Shown piece after piece: positions 11,661-22,441 of a DNA stretch of 64,000 bases. The translations under genes were made by a program, and so were the position numbers. The DNA is from Podospora comata. Taxonomy: Eukaryota > Ascomycota > Sordariomycetes > Sordariales > Podosporaceae. Where the stretch lies: NCBI GenBank assembly GCA_017354895.1, contig CP071494.1, positions 4,650,001-4,714,000 of the forward strand, in the 5' to 3' direction. A model generated the notes under the pieces. That model made no database searches. It saw only the letters and a list, made by a program, of their open reading frames with translations, and was not told the DNA's origin. Each line of letters starts with the position of its first letter. Within the stretch, counting starts at the first letter, position 1.

Positions 11661-13841
11661 TCACTCATCTTTAAACATCCATTTCCCACCACCCACTTTC
11701 ATGGCATCTCGCCACCGCTCCTCGATTTGCTTCCTCCCCCTCCTCGCTGCCTCTTCTCTGTTCTCTTCCATTTCCTGCGTCGTAGGCATATCAGGGTTCC
11801 AATACCCAGGCGGGGACGGTTGCCTCTGAAATCTCTCGCGATGCCGTCCAAACTTGTTTGCTATTTGCTGGCTCTTTGCTTTCATCCAAGTTTCCCGCCG
11901 TTCCTCACGTGTCATCTCGATTAGTTTATGGGCATGGGGTCCCAGGTACTCCTCCATCATTTGGATATCTGCCATGCGGGACAACACGCCGGGGCCTGTC
12001 GCGTTGAATTCAGACTCTGCAACGGCCCGGTAATGTCGACCGCAGCAGTTGTAGTCATTGCACCCTGTCAACTCGGCCCGGTCAGCCTTGCCACGCACGA
12101 CTTCGTTGAAGGCATGTTTGTAACCGTTGTTGAACTTGGGGTTTACTTTGAAATCATCAAGTCTCAGCTGTCCCAATGGCTTATCTCGAAGCCGACGTGG
12201 TTTGGGTCTGGACGTTCTGTCGTTGGCCTGCCTCGGCCGTGAAACAGTTGATGGTGATTCTATGCCCCCGCGAACTGGATGGAGAGGTCTGAGAGGAGTG
12301 ACCTCGGATTCTGGTGAGGCCTTGTCGAGAAGTGATTGGAGTCTTCCAGCAGCCTTCTTGGGCGGCTTGGTTGGCCGCCATGGCTTAAATTCTTCGTCAG
12401 ACCCATCCTCGGCGACTTCTGCAACTTCATAATCCAGGTTTCGATGAGTGTTTTGAGCTGTCCTCTGCTTGCGTGAGATGTCCGAAACCTCCGACATGCT
12501 TTGTTGGGCTAGTTCAACACTCTCTGCAATAAACAGGGTCGGTCTCGGTGCGGTTGATGGGTTCCCGGCTGTCGTTCTCGGATACAGCAGTCTGGAGGTT
12601 TGATCGGGTTGCGGAGTGCCATCATCGTCCTCACGAAGAGTTTGGCGCCAGATTTCACGTTGCTTTCTGGGTGTCGGCATGCCCCTAGAACCCTCGTCCA
12701 GGTCAATGCTTTCATGGGGGGCAAAGACAGCTGCTTCACCCATCACTACCGGGTCGGAACTGACTTCGGTTTTGATCTTGCGAGGTGGAGGAGGCATGTT
12801 GTTGTTGTTGTTGTTGTTGTTGTTATCGGACGCGTGTTTCCGCTTACGCAGACTGCGCTCAGAAACAACAATCGGGCCATCAGACGAAGGTTCTTCTTTG
12901 ACCCTGATAGGACTGGCCTCCCGTTTGCAAGGTGGTAACGGTGGGAGCTCAGGCGCCTCCGTGGGTTGGTCTGGATCATCAGATGCACCATCCTCAGCAG
13001 ATGGACCTTGCTCGATACTGACTATTCTCCCTCGTCTGTGGGGCTCGCCAAAAGCCGGAGTAGAGTGTCTCATGGTATAATCTGCTTCGTTCAGTCTGGG
13101 CCCAGAGGAAAGATGCGACAACGAGTCCGTATTGAGCCCTAAATCGCTTGGTAATTCACGGGACTCATATATAATCGCCCGCTCCGCACCAGTCCCCTCT
13201 GCATGGTGTCGAGTATTCGCATCTTGCTGCTTCAGTCTTGTTTCCAGCTTGTTAATCTTCCTCTCCAAGGCATCGGCATACGTGATCCACGTGTCTCTCT
13301 CCTCTCGTGCAGCTTTTGACACCTCCCTTGCAGTGTCGTAACTCTCCTGCACCTTCTTGAGTCGTTCCTCCACCTGCTCCTTCTTCTTCCAAAGTTTGCC
13401 ATAATTCTTTTCCCAGTCCGGGTTCTCGATGTCGCCCGATGATGAAACCGTACTCGGCGCGCGGATCGTTCTGTTAGGGGAAAATTCCCCGAGGACTCGT
13501 CGGACCGGGGTGTTGACATCGTACTTGGCTGGTAATATCGGTGGCTTGGTGTGCTTCTGTCGCAGCTGCTCCAGCTCTTGGCGGAGAGATCGATTCTCTT
13601 GTTCAAGGACCTCGGCCCTAGAGGCAGCATCTTTGAGCTGCTGCAGTTCTATTTCAAAAGTTGCATTCCGTCTATCTTCTCTTTGTCGAACCTCTGGCAA
13701 AACCATATTGTTAGTTGTCTGGACGAGAAACCGGGCATGGAAACTCTTACCGGCCTCAATGTCACGGCCAATTGTGTCGCACACAGACTCTAGCGCAGCA
13801 ATCAAAGCTGGCCGCCCCTTCCGTTCCCAAGATTCCGTCAT
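11661..13841 (-). CDS. Sae2/CtIP/Ctp1-like DNA-end resection factor
   Basis: Cofactor of the Mre11 nuclease complex in double-strand break end resection. The C-terminal 150 residues carry the Sae2/Ctp1/CtIP signature: LRLDDFKVNPKFNNGY, a Cys cluster (GCNDYNCCGR), then RHRERFQR and PSPPGYWNPDMPTTQE. The N-terminal 130 residues form a coiled coil (EIELQQLKDAASRAEVLEQE) that matches the oligomerisation region of the family. The middle is disordered and has nine consecutive Asn encoded by a GTT/AAC repeat. The start is the ATG at 13841 (MTESWERKGRPALI); an in-frame ATG at 13910 would add a hydrophobic leader not expected for a nuclear protein. A probable 57-nt intron (13750-13694; GTAAGA, branch CAACTAAC, CCAG) lies after residue 30; removal gives 707 residues, retention gives 726, both in frame. 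Confidence 0.85.
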   Translation of the reverse strand: MTESWERKGRPALIAALESVCDTIGRDIEAGKSFHARFLVQTTNNMVLPEVRQREDRRNATFEIELQQLKDAASRAEVLEQENRSLRQELEQLRQKHTKPPILPAKYDVNTPVRRVLGEFSPNRTIRAPSTVSSSGDIENPDWEKNYGKLWKKKEQVEERLKKVQESYDTAREVSKAAREERDTWITYADALERKINKLETRLKQQDANTRHHAEGTGAERAIIYESRELPSDLGLNTDSLSHLSSGPRLNEADYTMRHSTPAFGEPHRRGRIVSIEQGPSAEDGASDDPDQPTEAPELPPLPPCKREASPIRVKEEPSSDGPIVVSERSLRKRKHASDNNNNNNNNNMPPPPRKIKTEVSSDPVVMGEAAVFAPHESIDLDEGSRGMPTPRKQREIWRQTLREDDDGTPQPDQTSRLLYPRTTAGNPSTAPRPTLFIAESVELAQQSMSEVSDISRKQRTAQNTHRNLDYEVAEVAEDGSDEEFKPWRPTKPPKKAAGRLQSLLDKASPESEVTPLRPLHPVRGGIESPSTVSRPRQANDRTSRPKPRRLRDKPLGQLRLDDFKVNPKFNNGYKHAFNEVVRGKADRAELTGCNDYNCCGRHYRAVAESEFNATGPGVLSRMADIQMMEEYLGPHAHKLIEMTREERRETWMKAKSQQIANKFGRHRERFQRQPSPPGYWNPDMPTTQEMEENREEAARRGRKQIEERWRDAMKVGGGKWMFKDE
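12798..12824. repeat. Trinucleotide repeat (GTT)9 coding poly-Asn
   Basis: Nine perfect GTT units, read on the minus strand as nine AAC (Asn) codons inside the disordered middle of the Sae2-like protein. Confidence 0.95.
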
Positions 13842-16613
13842 GATAGGGCCAAGAAAAAATATGAGGAGGATGCATTTCGGACAGTTGCAGGAAATCTTAT
13901 ACTCTGGCAAGACGCCTAGGCAGAAGCGCTGGTGGGTTGCATGGGTTGCATGGATTGTTCCTCCGTAAACGCGAACGAACCACGCGTCACGTCATAGCTC
14001 AGCTTCCATGTTGTACAAAATAACGGGGTGCTACCTGGAAACACGGCCTTAGCAAAGTTTAGAAACTTTGAAAAATGCCTAAGGTGGCCGTAAGGCAGTT
14101 ATGAATGCTTTAGGTAGGCCAAGATTGAAGGATCCTGTATAACCCAGATAAATCTTTCCAAAAGGGTAAGGTAGAGAAATACACTCAAGTCTTTTCAATA
14201 CCTGACTCTTGTGTCAGTCCCTATTTTCTGTCGACAACGTGACAGCGCGAGAATGCGACGCGACTCATCCAAGTACGTACTCACGTGAGAGGGGCTATTT
14301 GGACCACCTCGCCACCCAACACCCCGCCTTGGTGCGACATCGTCACTGCGTGCCTGGTTGCTATCGTTGCACCAGCAGTTGACGGCGGTGCTGGTCTTGT
14401 CTCCCAACGTTTCTTTGTGCGAGTTGGCCAAATATCAAACCGTGACTAATTAGATAGCCCAGTATGCTTTTGCCGCCTTCCACGATGTCTTTGGACACTG
14501 CTTGATAGCCACGTTGCCTCGCGTCTGCTTCCTCGGCCAGTCAACCCCACAAAGCCTTGGTCCCGGACCCCTTGAATCAGATATGTAGGTCAAGACACCA
14601 TCCACAAAAAAGGCAATGGCGAGATATTCCAGATCTTTGGTAGCATATACGAAGGCTTCCCCGCAACATCACCTTGTCCCCTACCACGACTAGGTCTACT
14701 GACATAAAATTGCCCCTGTCGACATAGGCGGCCAGATATCATGCCACGTCTTCTCACAACCACTCAGCTATCCCTACCCTCGGCCCGGATTGACTGATAT
14801 CGGATCACAGTGGTAGTAGGCTTATCAGATCCAACCTCCCAACCCATGGCCCATCGTTCTATTAACGAGCCTCCCTTCCCGCGCGGATACTTGGCTTCCG
14901 TGTCACCAGCCATCGCAATTGACACAGGCGCACTTCTGGTCCGTTAAATCTGTTCTATGACCAGACCGGTCTCCGAACCAAGGCTGAGATGTCGGCCAGA
15001 AAGGGACAGCTATGACGAACAGGCTGAGAAGGAGGCTCTTCCACAACACCAGATCATCCAATCCCCAATTGCCTGGTAAGTGGCAATGCGGCACATCCGG
15101 CAATCAAACAAACGAACACCCTTCCCAGAGAATTCCAGGAGACACCCGGGAGAAGGGGTGCGTAGGGCCGCGTTGAGTGCAATGCCAGGACAATAGCCTC
15201 GGAACAGTTCCAGAAATCGCCCCGGGTTCGTCTCTTTCTCGCAGTTACTTCCCCGAGATCTGCTTCCGAATAGTCTGTGCGAGTAGACATGTCCGGGATA
15301 GCAATATGGAGAGTTGCGAGAAGGGTATTTCAGCTTCTGTCATGTTGAGGCGCATGCGGAGGCAGATAACCATTTGCTGCAGGAAAGATGAAGCCAACAA
15401 GGGACCACGTATCAGTGCTGCATTGGCTCCATGGCGAGCTGTTGAAATTATTGGAAGAGATGGGGGAAGGGAGTAGCAGCTCAGACAAAAAGGAGGTCCA
15501 CCATCTAGCCCAAGTGCTATGCAGGGGCTCTGCTATAGCCATGCCTGGACGCCATATGTATACAACCCTCGGCCCAGGATGCCCTTTGTTGCGGACGAGT
15601 GAGATTCCCATGTCAAACAGGGCAAGTGTGAACCGCAAACTGCAGGGCTAGTCACAGCACAGTGTAGATATACCGTACGGTCAGATACCGTGACAGCAAC
15701 TTTGAAAGCTCACTGGTGGGCGCGGCCAGCCGTCTACTACCAGTGCCACCTAATGAGATCACGAGTTGCAACAGACCAATCTAGATGTACCGTCTGATGA
15801 GATTCAAGCTTGATAAACCGGTTGGTAGCAAGGAAGAAAGTGCGACAAACGGACGGCAGCAACAAGTGGCTGGCCCCTCACACGCCAGCCTAAGCAAGAT
15901 ACCTAGTACATAGAGAGATATAGCCACTTGTAGCAGCAATTGAAGCTCAAAAATTTGCATCCAGGTGCCGTCAGGATCTCAGACTCCAAGATCGACATCC
16001 TCTGCGCCACAGCCGACCTCTGACGGAGGTTGACGGAGGCTGAGAGATTGCTCCGGTCAGAGGAGAATTGCTGGGAACTGGAAGCTCCAGAGACTGCCAA
16101 TTCAGGCGAGGTCGCTTGTGAGCAGGGGTGCCCCACACAGACTGTCCGTCCAGAAAATTTCAATCACTCACAAACCACACAGCTCCTTCGCTCGACTTTT
16201 TTTCTGCCCCGACTCTCCTAACCTCGCTATTCACCGGAGCAGTACTTTAGTTCCCCGTTCCCCTCCAACCGTTGGCAGCTTTCCTCCCTCTCCATCCAAC
16301 AACAACAACTTTTCCCCCATCAATTGTGTTGTGCGTCTGCCATTCACACAAACTTACCAAAGGTCAGTAAATACCCCACACTGTCACACCTACCCACCAA
16401 TCGCCCCCCCCACCTTTCCCAAGTTTGAGTTTGCGCCCTCACATTCCCCAACCTGCCGACGCCAAAACAAATTTTATTTTCGACCCAAACTTCCCTGACA
16501 TCGTCGTCTCGCCCATCAATTTTCGATCAGCTGACTCTTGTCGACGACCGCACAGTTTCGATATCCTCTTCACAAACCTCACAACAATCCACCAACCCCA
16601 CTACACTATCACA
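13842..16613. other. 2.8 kb divergent intergenic region, no gene recognised
   Basis: Between the divergent Sae2-like and Gis2-like genes. No frame longer than about 100 codons shows family resemblance. Short local repeats exist (three gttgcatgg-type copies near 13936-13962; gacggaggttgacggaggctg near 16023). The last 400 bases are pyrimidine-rich and look like the Gis2-like promoter and leader; AG|GTCAGT at 16361-16368 could be a leader intron donor. Confidence 0.45.
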
Positions 16614-17877
16614 ATGGATTCCTACGGTTCCCAAGGACGTGCCTGCTTCACCTGTGAGTTTGCCCCCGTCCGTCCAGTCTCGACGACTTTCCTACTCTTC
16701 CCTTGCCCGATACTGTGACTTCGATGCCCTCGCTACACACACCGCATGGCTGCTTTCATCGGGTGGTCTGCACATGATATACGCCTCGAGTATACGCTTG
16801 GCTTTCTACGTCCGCATGACCCTTCATGTCATGTTCTGTTTGCAGTCGGATCGTTGGATGTTGGTATGCGCATCAGAGTCGAACCCTTCCCTCTGCTTGG
16901 ATGCCATCGCACTGGATCACTGTCTTCATTGGAACCGACTTTCCATGTTGGGACATCCTGGTTGGACAGCTTATAGCAGTGGGAAACCCTCCTGCCTTTC
17001 TTGGCAAAGAGCACCCCGCACTACATCACCATGACACCGCCTGACTTTTGTTGTGTGAGGGAGAGAAGATCTAACATGAGAGAAATATAGGCGGGCAGAC
17101 CACTCATCAGGTATGACACCGGTGACGAGAGACTCCCTTACCGGAGAGAGGTATTGTCCTGTTTGGTTTCGAGTCACTGACATGTTGCAAATAGGCCCGC
17201 GACTGCCCCAACAAGGGTGCCGCCAAGTGCTATAACTGTGGCAGTAGGTTACCCTGAAGACATACTTCGCTCGAGATGGACAGAAGACTGATCAGAGATG
17301 TTTGCGCTTTACAGTTGAGGGCCACATGAGCCGTGACTGCCCCGAGGGTCCCAAGGACACCAAGACCTGCTACCGCTGCGGCCAGGCCGGCCATATCTCT
17401 CGCGACTGCCCCACCGGTGGTGACCAGGGTCCACGCCAGGGTGGTGGTGGTGGCAGCTCTGCTGAGTGCTACAAGGTCAGCTCCTGCTATTCGGTGTACC
17501 ACAGTCAGACGCCTGTACTAACTCGGTTTTCAGTGCGGCGAGGTCGGCCATATTGCCCGCAACTGCCAGAAGGGCGGCAACTCCTATGGTGGTGGCTACA
17601 ACTCCGGCTATGGTGGCAACTTCAACCAGAAGACCTGCTACTCTTGCGGCGGCATGGGTCATCTGTCCCGTAAGTTCTTCCACAACTTGTCTTGTTCATA
17701 CAGACGGCTAACACACACTCTTCAGGTGACTGCGTCAACGGCAACAAGTGCTATAATTGTGGCGTTTCCGGCCATCTCTCCCGCGAGTGCCCCAAGGAGT
17801 CTACTGGTGGCGAGAAGATCTGCTACAAGTGCCAGCAGTCTGGCCACGTCCAGTCCCAGTGCCCCAACAGCGCTTAA
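16614..17877 (+). CDS. Seven-knuckle CCHC zinc protein, Gis2/Byr3/CNBP-like
   Basis: Single-stranded nucleic-acid-binding protein of the CNBP family; yeast Gis2 binds mRNAs and associates with translating ribosomes. Six exons (16614-16653, 17091-17110, 17195-17243, 17315-17475, 17534-17669, 17726-17877) give 185 residues with seven CX2CX4HX4C knuckles, from CFTCGQTTHQARDC to CYKCQQSGHVQSQC, the number found in Gis2. A Gly-rich linker follows knuckle 3 and a Gly/Tyr/Asn-rich linker follows knuckle 4. The second exon is a 20-nt microexon that completes the first knuckle. Intron 1 is 437 nt, far longer than other introns here. Splice phases are 1, 0, 1, 0, 1, and introns 1 and 3 cut knuckles between the CxxC half and the His half. 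Confidence 0.92.
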
Positions 17878-18864
17878 GTTGCGGGTGTAGCAGAGACGGA
17901 GCGATAGCATTTTTCTTCTCACCCTGTTCTTTCAGCCACTTTCAGCCTTTGCATTTTGCTATTTTCGTCAGGATGAGGGTAGAATGGAAACAAGTGGAGT
18001 TGTGGGGAGGGGGGAGGTAGCTCGGAGGTAGTTTGACGGCAGGGACCGGTGTGCGGCCGGTCCAGGTGAAGTGCTTGGTGTTCGCACATCAGCGCTTCGA
18101 CGGTGCATTGCTGGTATCTCAGAGGCAATCTGGATATCGCTCCGCTTGGCATTTCCACGACCTGATTGCACGCAATCTAGGTCGGGACAAAGATTCCCCA
18201 AATTTTCCTTTTTTTCCTTTACTTGTTTTTACTATCGCAAAAAGTTACCCATTCGCAACTTGTCATGACACGACGATCATACGGACTTTTACCAGGGCAA
18301 ACACGGAAAAGTTTTGCACAACCATATTGGCGTTTGGGACAGGCAGGGCTATCTCCAAATGGGATTCCGAGTCTTGCTCACGAAGGCAGCAGCAGAGAAG
18401 AGATCAACCAAGTCGCGGATCTGGGTTCTGGGTTTTTATGGCAAAAACGGTTTTATGACTACTAGATCATGGATCGGGACTGGAAAAGGATTCACGAGAA
18501 GGGTCCATAGAAATGACAACTGGTCTGTTCCACAACAGTCGTGGTTCTCGTGCCATGTGTGTGTAGTGTTGAATTTTTGTTTAGAGTTGTGATATGTTCA
18601 CCTGGCTTGAGGAAAGACATCACAAGCAAGTCAAGAATCAGAAAGTCAATGGAGATCTTGAAATTCAAGCCTCTTGAGGGCCCTTCTGTATGTTGTTCTT
18701 ACACCTCTAATCTGTGCTATTCCAAAACAGATAACAAAAATATGTTTACCTCTTTCTATCCCTCATTACATCGGCCCCATGTCCTTGACTAGGTATTCAA
18801 TCCTTTTCCAACCATTTTTTTTTCTATTTTAGTTTTCTTTTCTTGTTTTCTGTCTCGCCACAAT
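17878..18864. other. Convergent 3' intergenic region
   Basis: Tail-to-tail space between the Gis2-like and acyl-CoA dehydrogenase genes. The dehydrogenase side (18800-18860) is T-rich. Nothing else is supported. Confidence 0.5.
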
Positions 18865-20499
18865 TTACAAGACAGCCTTGGGCATAAACTTCATAGCCTG
18901 CCTGACACCCAAATCACCAAGAACCTCCTCGGCACCGCCCAGGATGGAGTCAAACTTGTACGTCCTGTTGAAGTTCTCAATCACGCGGCCCATGCCGGTC
19001 TGGGTCAAACCGCGACCACCCCAGATCTGGACGGCCTCGTCGGCGATCTCGTGGGCGGCGCGGGTGCAAGACATCTTGAGGAGGGCGATGGGGCCGCCCA
19101 TGTGCTTGGCTTGTTGGGAGTAGGACATGTTGCACATTTGGTAACTAATGATGACACAAAAGTTAGTGGGATGTTGTGGACAGATAGGTGGGGAAAGGGG
19201 GAAAGGGGTCGCTTACGTGATGGTCTCCAGCCAGGACTGGTGAGACTCGCAAAGGGCAATCATCTTAGCGAGCTTCTGGCGAATGACGGGCTGGTCGATG
19301 AGCCTCTTCTTGAAGACGATTCTCTGGTGAGCCCACTTGAGGCACTCCTCCGTCACGAGACGCATGTAGCGGATGGTGGCGCAGGCCATGGTCCACCGCT
19401 CGTGGTTGAAGTTGGAGAGGATGACATAGATGCCCTTGTTCTCCTCACCCAACAGGTTCTCGACAGGGACCTTGACGTTGTCAAAGGTGATGTAGGCGGT
19501 GCCGGCAGCGGGGGAGTACGAGGTCTTGATGGGCTTGGTCTCAACGCCCTCGCCGCGGGGGATGAGGAGCACCGACAAGCCCTTGCCGGTGTTGACACCG
19601 GTGACAAAGTAGTCAGAGAAGACACCGTTGGTGATCCACTTCTTGGTGCCGTTGACAATGTAGTGCTTGCCGTCGGGGGTCTTCTTGGCGGTGGTGCGGA
19701 GGCCGGCAACGTCGGAGCCAGCAAAGGCTTCGGTGATGGCGAGGCAGATCTTCTTCTTGCCAGAGAAGCACTCCTCCTCGACCTTGGCCTTGAGGGCGGG
19801 GTTCTTGTGGCCGTAGTTGAGAACGCAGGTGAGACCAATGACCATACCGGCCATGTTGCCGTCCTGGAAGCCGCGGCAGGCAGCGCGGACAGCCTCCTGG
19901 GAGCAGATCATGTCGTGGAAGTAGTCAAACTCCTTGCCGTCGACGGCACCATCGAGGAGGTTGACACCGTGGAGGTGCTTGCCGGGACCCATTCTCATGT
20001 GGAGGACACCAGCCTTGGACATGCGGTCGATAAGCTCCTGGGAGACGATCTCGCCGGAGCGCTCCTTCTCGAGAGCCTCGGGGGTGATGTACTTGTCGGT
20101 GAAGATGCGCATGGCCTTCTGGAGTTTGCGGTGGCTGTCCTTGAAGTAGGGGGACTTGAACTGGGGGGTGAGCCAGAGGGGCTCGGCATATGGGACGGTG
20201 GAAAGATCGCCAGCTTGGGGGGTGATGATGGACTGCTTCTCGCCCTCGATGGTGCCGATGGCAAGGTCGGAGTACTTCTGGAGAACCTCGTGTCTGTGAA
20301 GGTTGTAGAAAGCGGCAGTGGCATCGGTGCCGGCAACCTGACGGAGGACAGCCTCACCACCGGGGTGGGCATCTAGGAACTCGGAAACATCGTAGACGAC
20401 GGTGTCAATGACGAACCAGACGCTATCTTCGGTATTGTGCTTGGCGACCTCGGCGCGGGTGAAGGTCTTGGAGGGGACCTCGAGGACGGACGAGGACAT
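18865..20499 (-). CDS. Cytochrome b5-acyl-CoA dehydrogenase fusion
   Basis: Flavoenzyme with an N-terminal cytochrome b5 domain. Two exons (20499-19217, 19144-18865; 72-nt intron, GTAAGC...TAG) give 520 residues. Residues about 8-85 are the b5 fold, with the heme ligands in FLDAHPGGEAV and NLHRHEV. Residues about 120-520 are the acyl-CoA dehydrogenase: LAITEAFAGSDVAGLRTTA and WITNGVFSDYFVTG for FAD, and IWGGRGLTQTGMGRVIEN with GGAEEVLGDL at the C-terminus. This fusion is known in filamentous fungi; it probably passes electrons between the flavin and heme, with a CoA thioester as likely substrate. No mitochondrial presequence or clear PTS1 (it ends KAVL) is seen, so location is open. The start at 20499 places the b5 domain at residue 8; an upstream frame start at 20613 adds nothing conserved. 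Confidence 0.9.
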
Positions 20500-22441
20500 G
20501 TTGATGGTTGTTGGTTGATCTTTGAGGGTTTCGAAATACAGAAAAGGGAGGGTATCACAGAGATGGATGGTGGAACAAGAAGCGGTGCCGCTGTCGCAAA
20601 GATCAAGACACACGGGAGAAACCTAAAGAAACTGGTATCAACGAGGAAGAGAGGTTCACACAAGAAGAACAGGGAACAATGGGTTGAGGAAGGCCACCAT
20701 GTGGTTTTTATTCAGATCTCGGGCCCAGCAACCTCCAGGCCATCATCACCTGGACCAGGGGGCATTCCTCCCCAATTGACCGCGGGTCACTGGACTTGAT
20801 TCGGCAGGTTTGTCGCCCGTGTTGTTGGACGACCTCGGCTTTGGAAGCTGGGCTGGGCCGGGGCCCTGGAATGTGGGGAATGCTCCAAAATCAGCATTGC
20901 ATTGCCTGTGATAGGCTGCGTCTCCAAGCCCGTGCCAAGACTCTTCAGGTCATCTTGAGCTTGCGCTGTGCGGAGCATGTGATGCTGCGTCGATGCTGCG
21001 GCACTCGGCCTGCGGATTGGAACTTCCGAGACGGCGCCATGACTCGGTTTCTTCAAAGACCATTGCCAGCTCAGAATCGGCGAGGATTCTCTGCCATTTT
21101 CAGGGGAATTCTGCCGAAATACTTCACGGAACCTTGTCAGACACGCTGTTTGGTGTCTTTTTTCCCCGCGGGGAACCCGCGCAGGGGGGCTCAAGCCAGC
21201 CGTCGGCAAGTGTCGTCATCGACGACCGGCAGCGTGGGGTTGCGACAGGGATTAACCACAAATCAGCCAGTGGTTACACGCCTGTTTGGGTTCGCGGACG
21301 ACCTCTTTCGAGCTGTTGAAGAGCCTCAATTGTTTCTCAACCCATATCCCGTTGGTCTTCCTCAAATGTCAAGGTTTCAGCCTGGGAGCGGTGTTTCCTC
21401 GAGTCCGTTTCCGTTGTTGCATTTGCTCCACGCAACCCCGCATCGACCTTGCCTTATGCCCCCACCATCGAACAGCTTGTTGCGGGTGCCTCGGGCGATA
21501 TTGAACGACAGGTCCAAATCGAGTGTTTCGATAAAGACCACAGCTGTGTTTTATCTCTTGTACCTTGTTTCTCTTTTGTAGGGAGATACACGCCAACACT
21601 CATCATCAGAGGTGGATATCTCATGTTTCTGGCTTACGGCGGCCCTTATCTCTTCCACCTTCATAGGCTTACAAAGTTGCTCGTATTGTAAGTGTTTCTC
21701 CATGGCTTGGTGTCATACGTGGTGTCTGTGGCACACACGGTGAGTGGGACCTCGTGGTTAAGCTCTCCGACCGCATCAGCTGCATGCTCAAGTATCAGTG
21801 AACTATTGGCTACTTCAGCTTCCAAGAGACTGCTCTAGACCCAGTGGTCTGGATGTTCCTTTCACCGGTGCTACAGTTGTGTGGGACAGCAGTTCACCGG
21901 CAGCTTCTTCTTTTGGCTTTCCGAGAGAAGATACTGCATTTTCTAGATTACCTGTCCACCACTGACGAGGGTTCGTTGCTGAACCCCTCATAACCCGCTG
22001 GTGCTCCGGCATAATTCGAGGCTCTTATCGGCCTTTCCATCTGACAAGGGAGGACCGATACCACCATCAAAGCCGTCCTTCCAATACTGCAAGGCAGCTT
22101 ACCTTCCTGACCGACTATGCCTATCTCACCATCTGCTTGCACCTTTGCGGCTTTGGTCGAGCAATTTATGAGGCTCAGCATGGCAGGTGCAACTCTTGTT
22201 GGCCCAGAAGGCGATTACTCCCAGCCATTCCCTGCTGAAATGCCCCCCTCGTAATGTTCATCTCATGAGTATATCTACCCGTCTCCTCGTAGACCATGAG
22301 GTGCGGGCTTTTGCTCGACATTCTTTTTGTTACCGCCATTATTGTTGCATTCATTCCTACAGACCATCGAGCTTCTAGTAGTTTTACAATACTTCTTGCA
22401 GTGTTATCACACTTTTGAGGGTTCCAAAAAAGCTCACCAAG
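20500..22441. other. 1.9 kb divergent intergenic region
   Basis: Between the divergent dehydrogenase and amine oxidase genes. A 261-codon open frame (20796-21581, +) begins with TTG and shows no family resemblance; I treat it as chance. No element is clear. Confidence 0.4.

Noticed and set aside
19051-20376. Plus-strand open frame of 441 codons
   Set aside because: It lies wholly antisense to the cytochrome b5-acyl-CoA dehydrogenase; its openness comes from the C-ending codon bias of the real gene.
20796-21581. Plus-strand open frame of 261 codons in the dehydrogenase/amine oxidase gap
   Set aside because: It begins with TTG, has no recognised motif and mixed composition; treated as chance.
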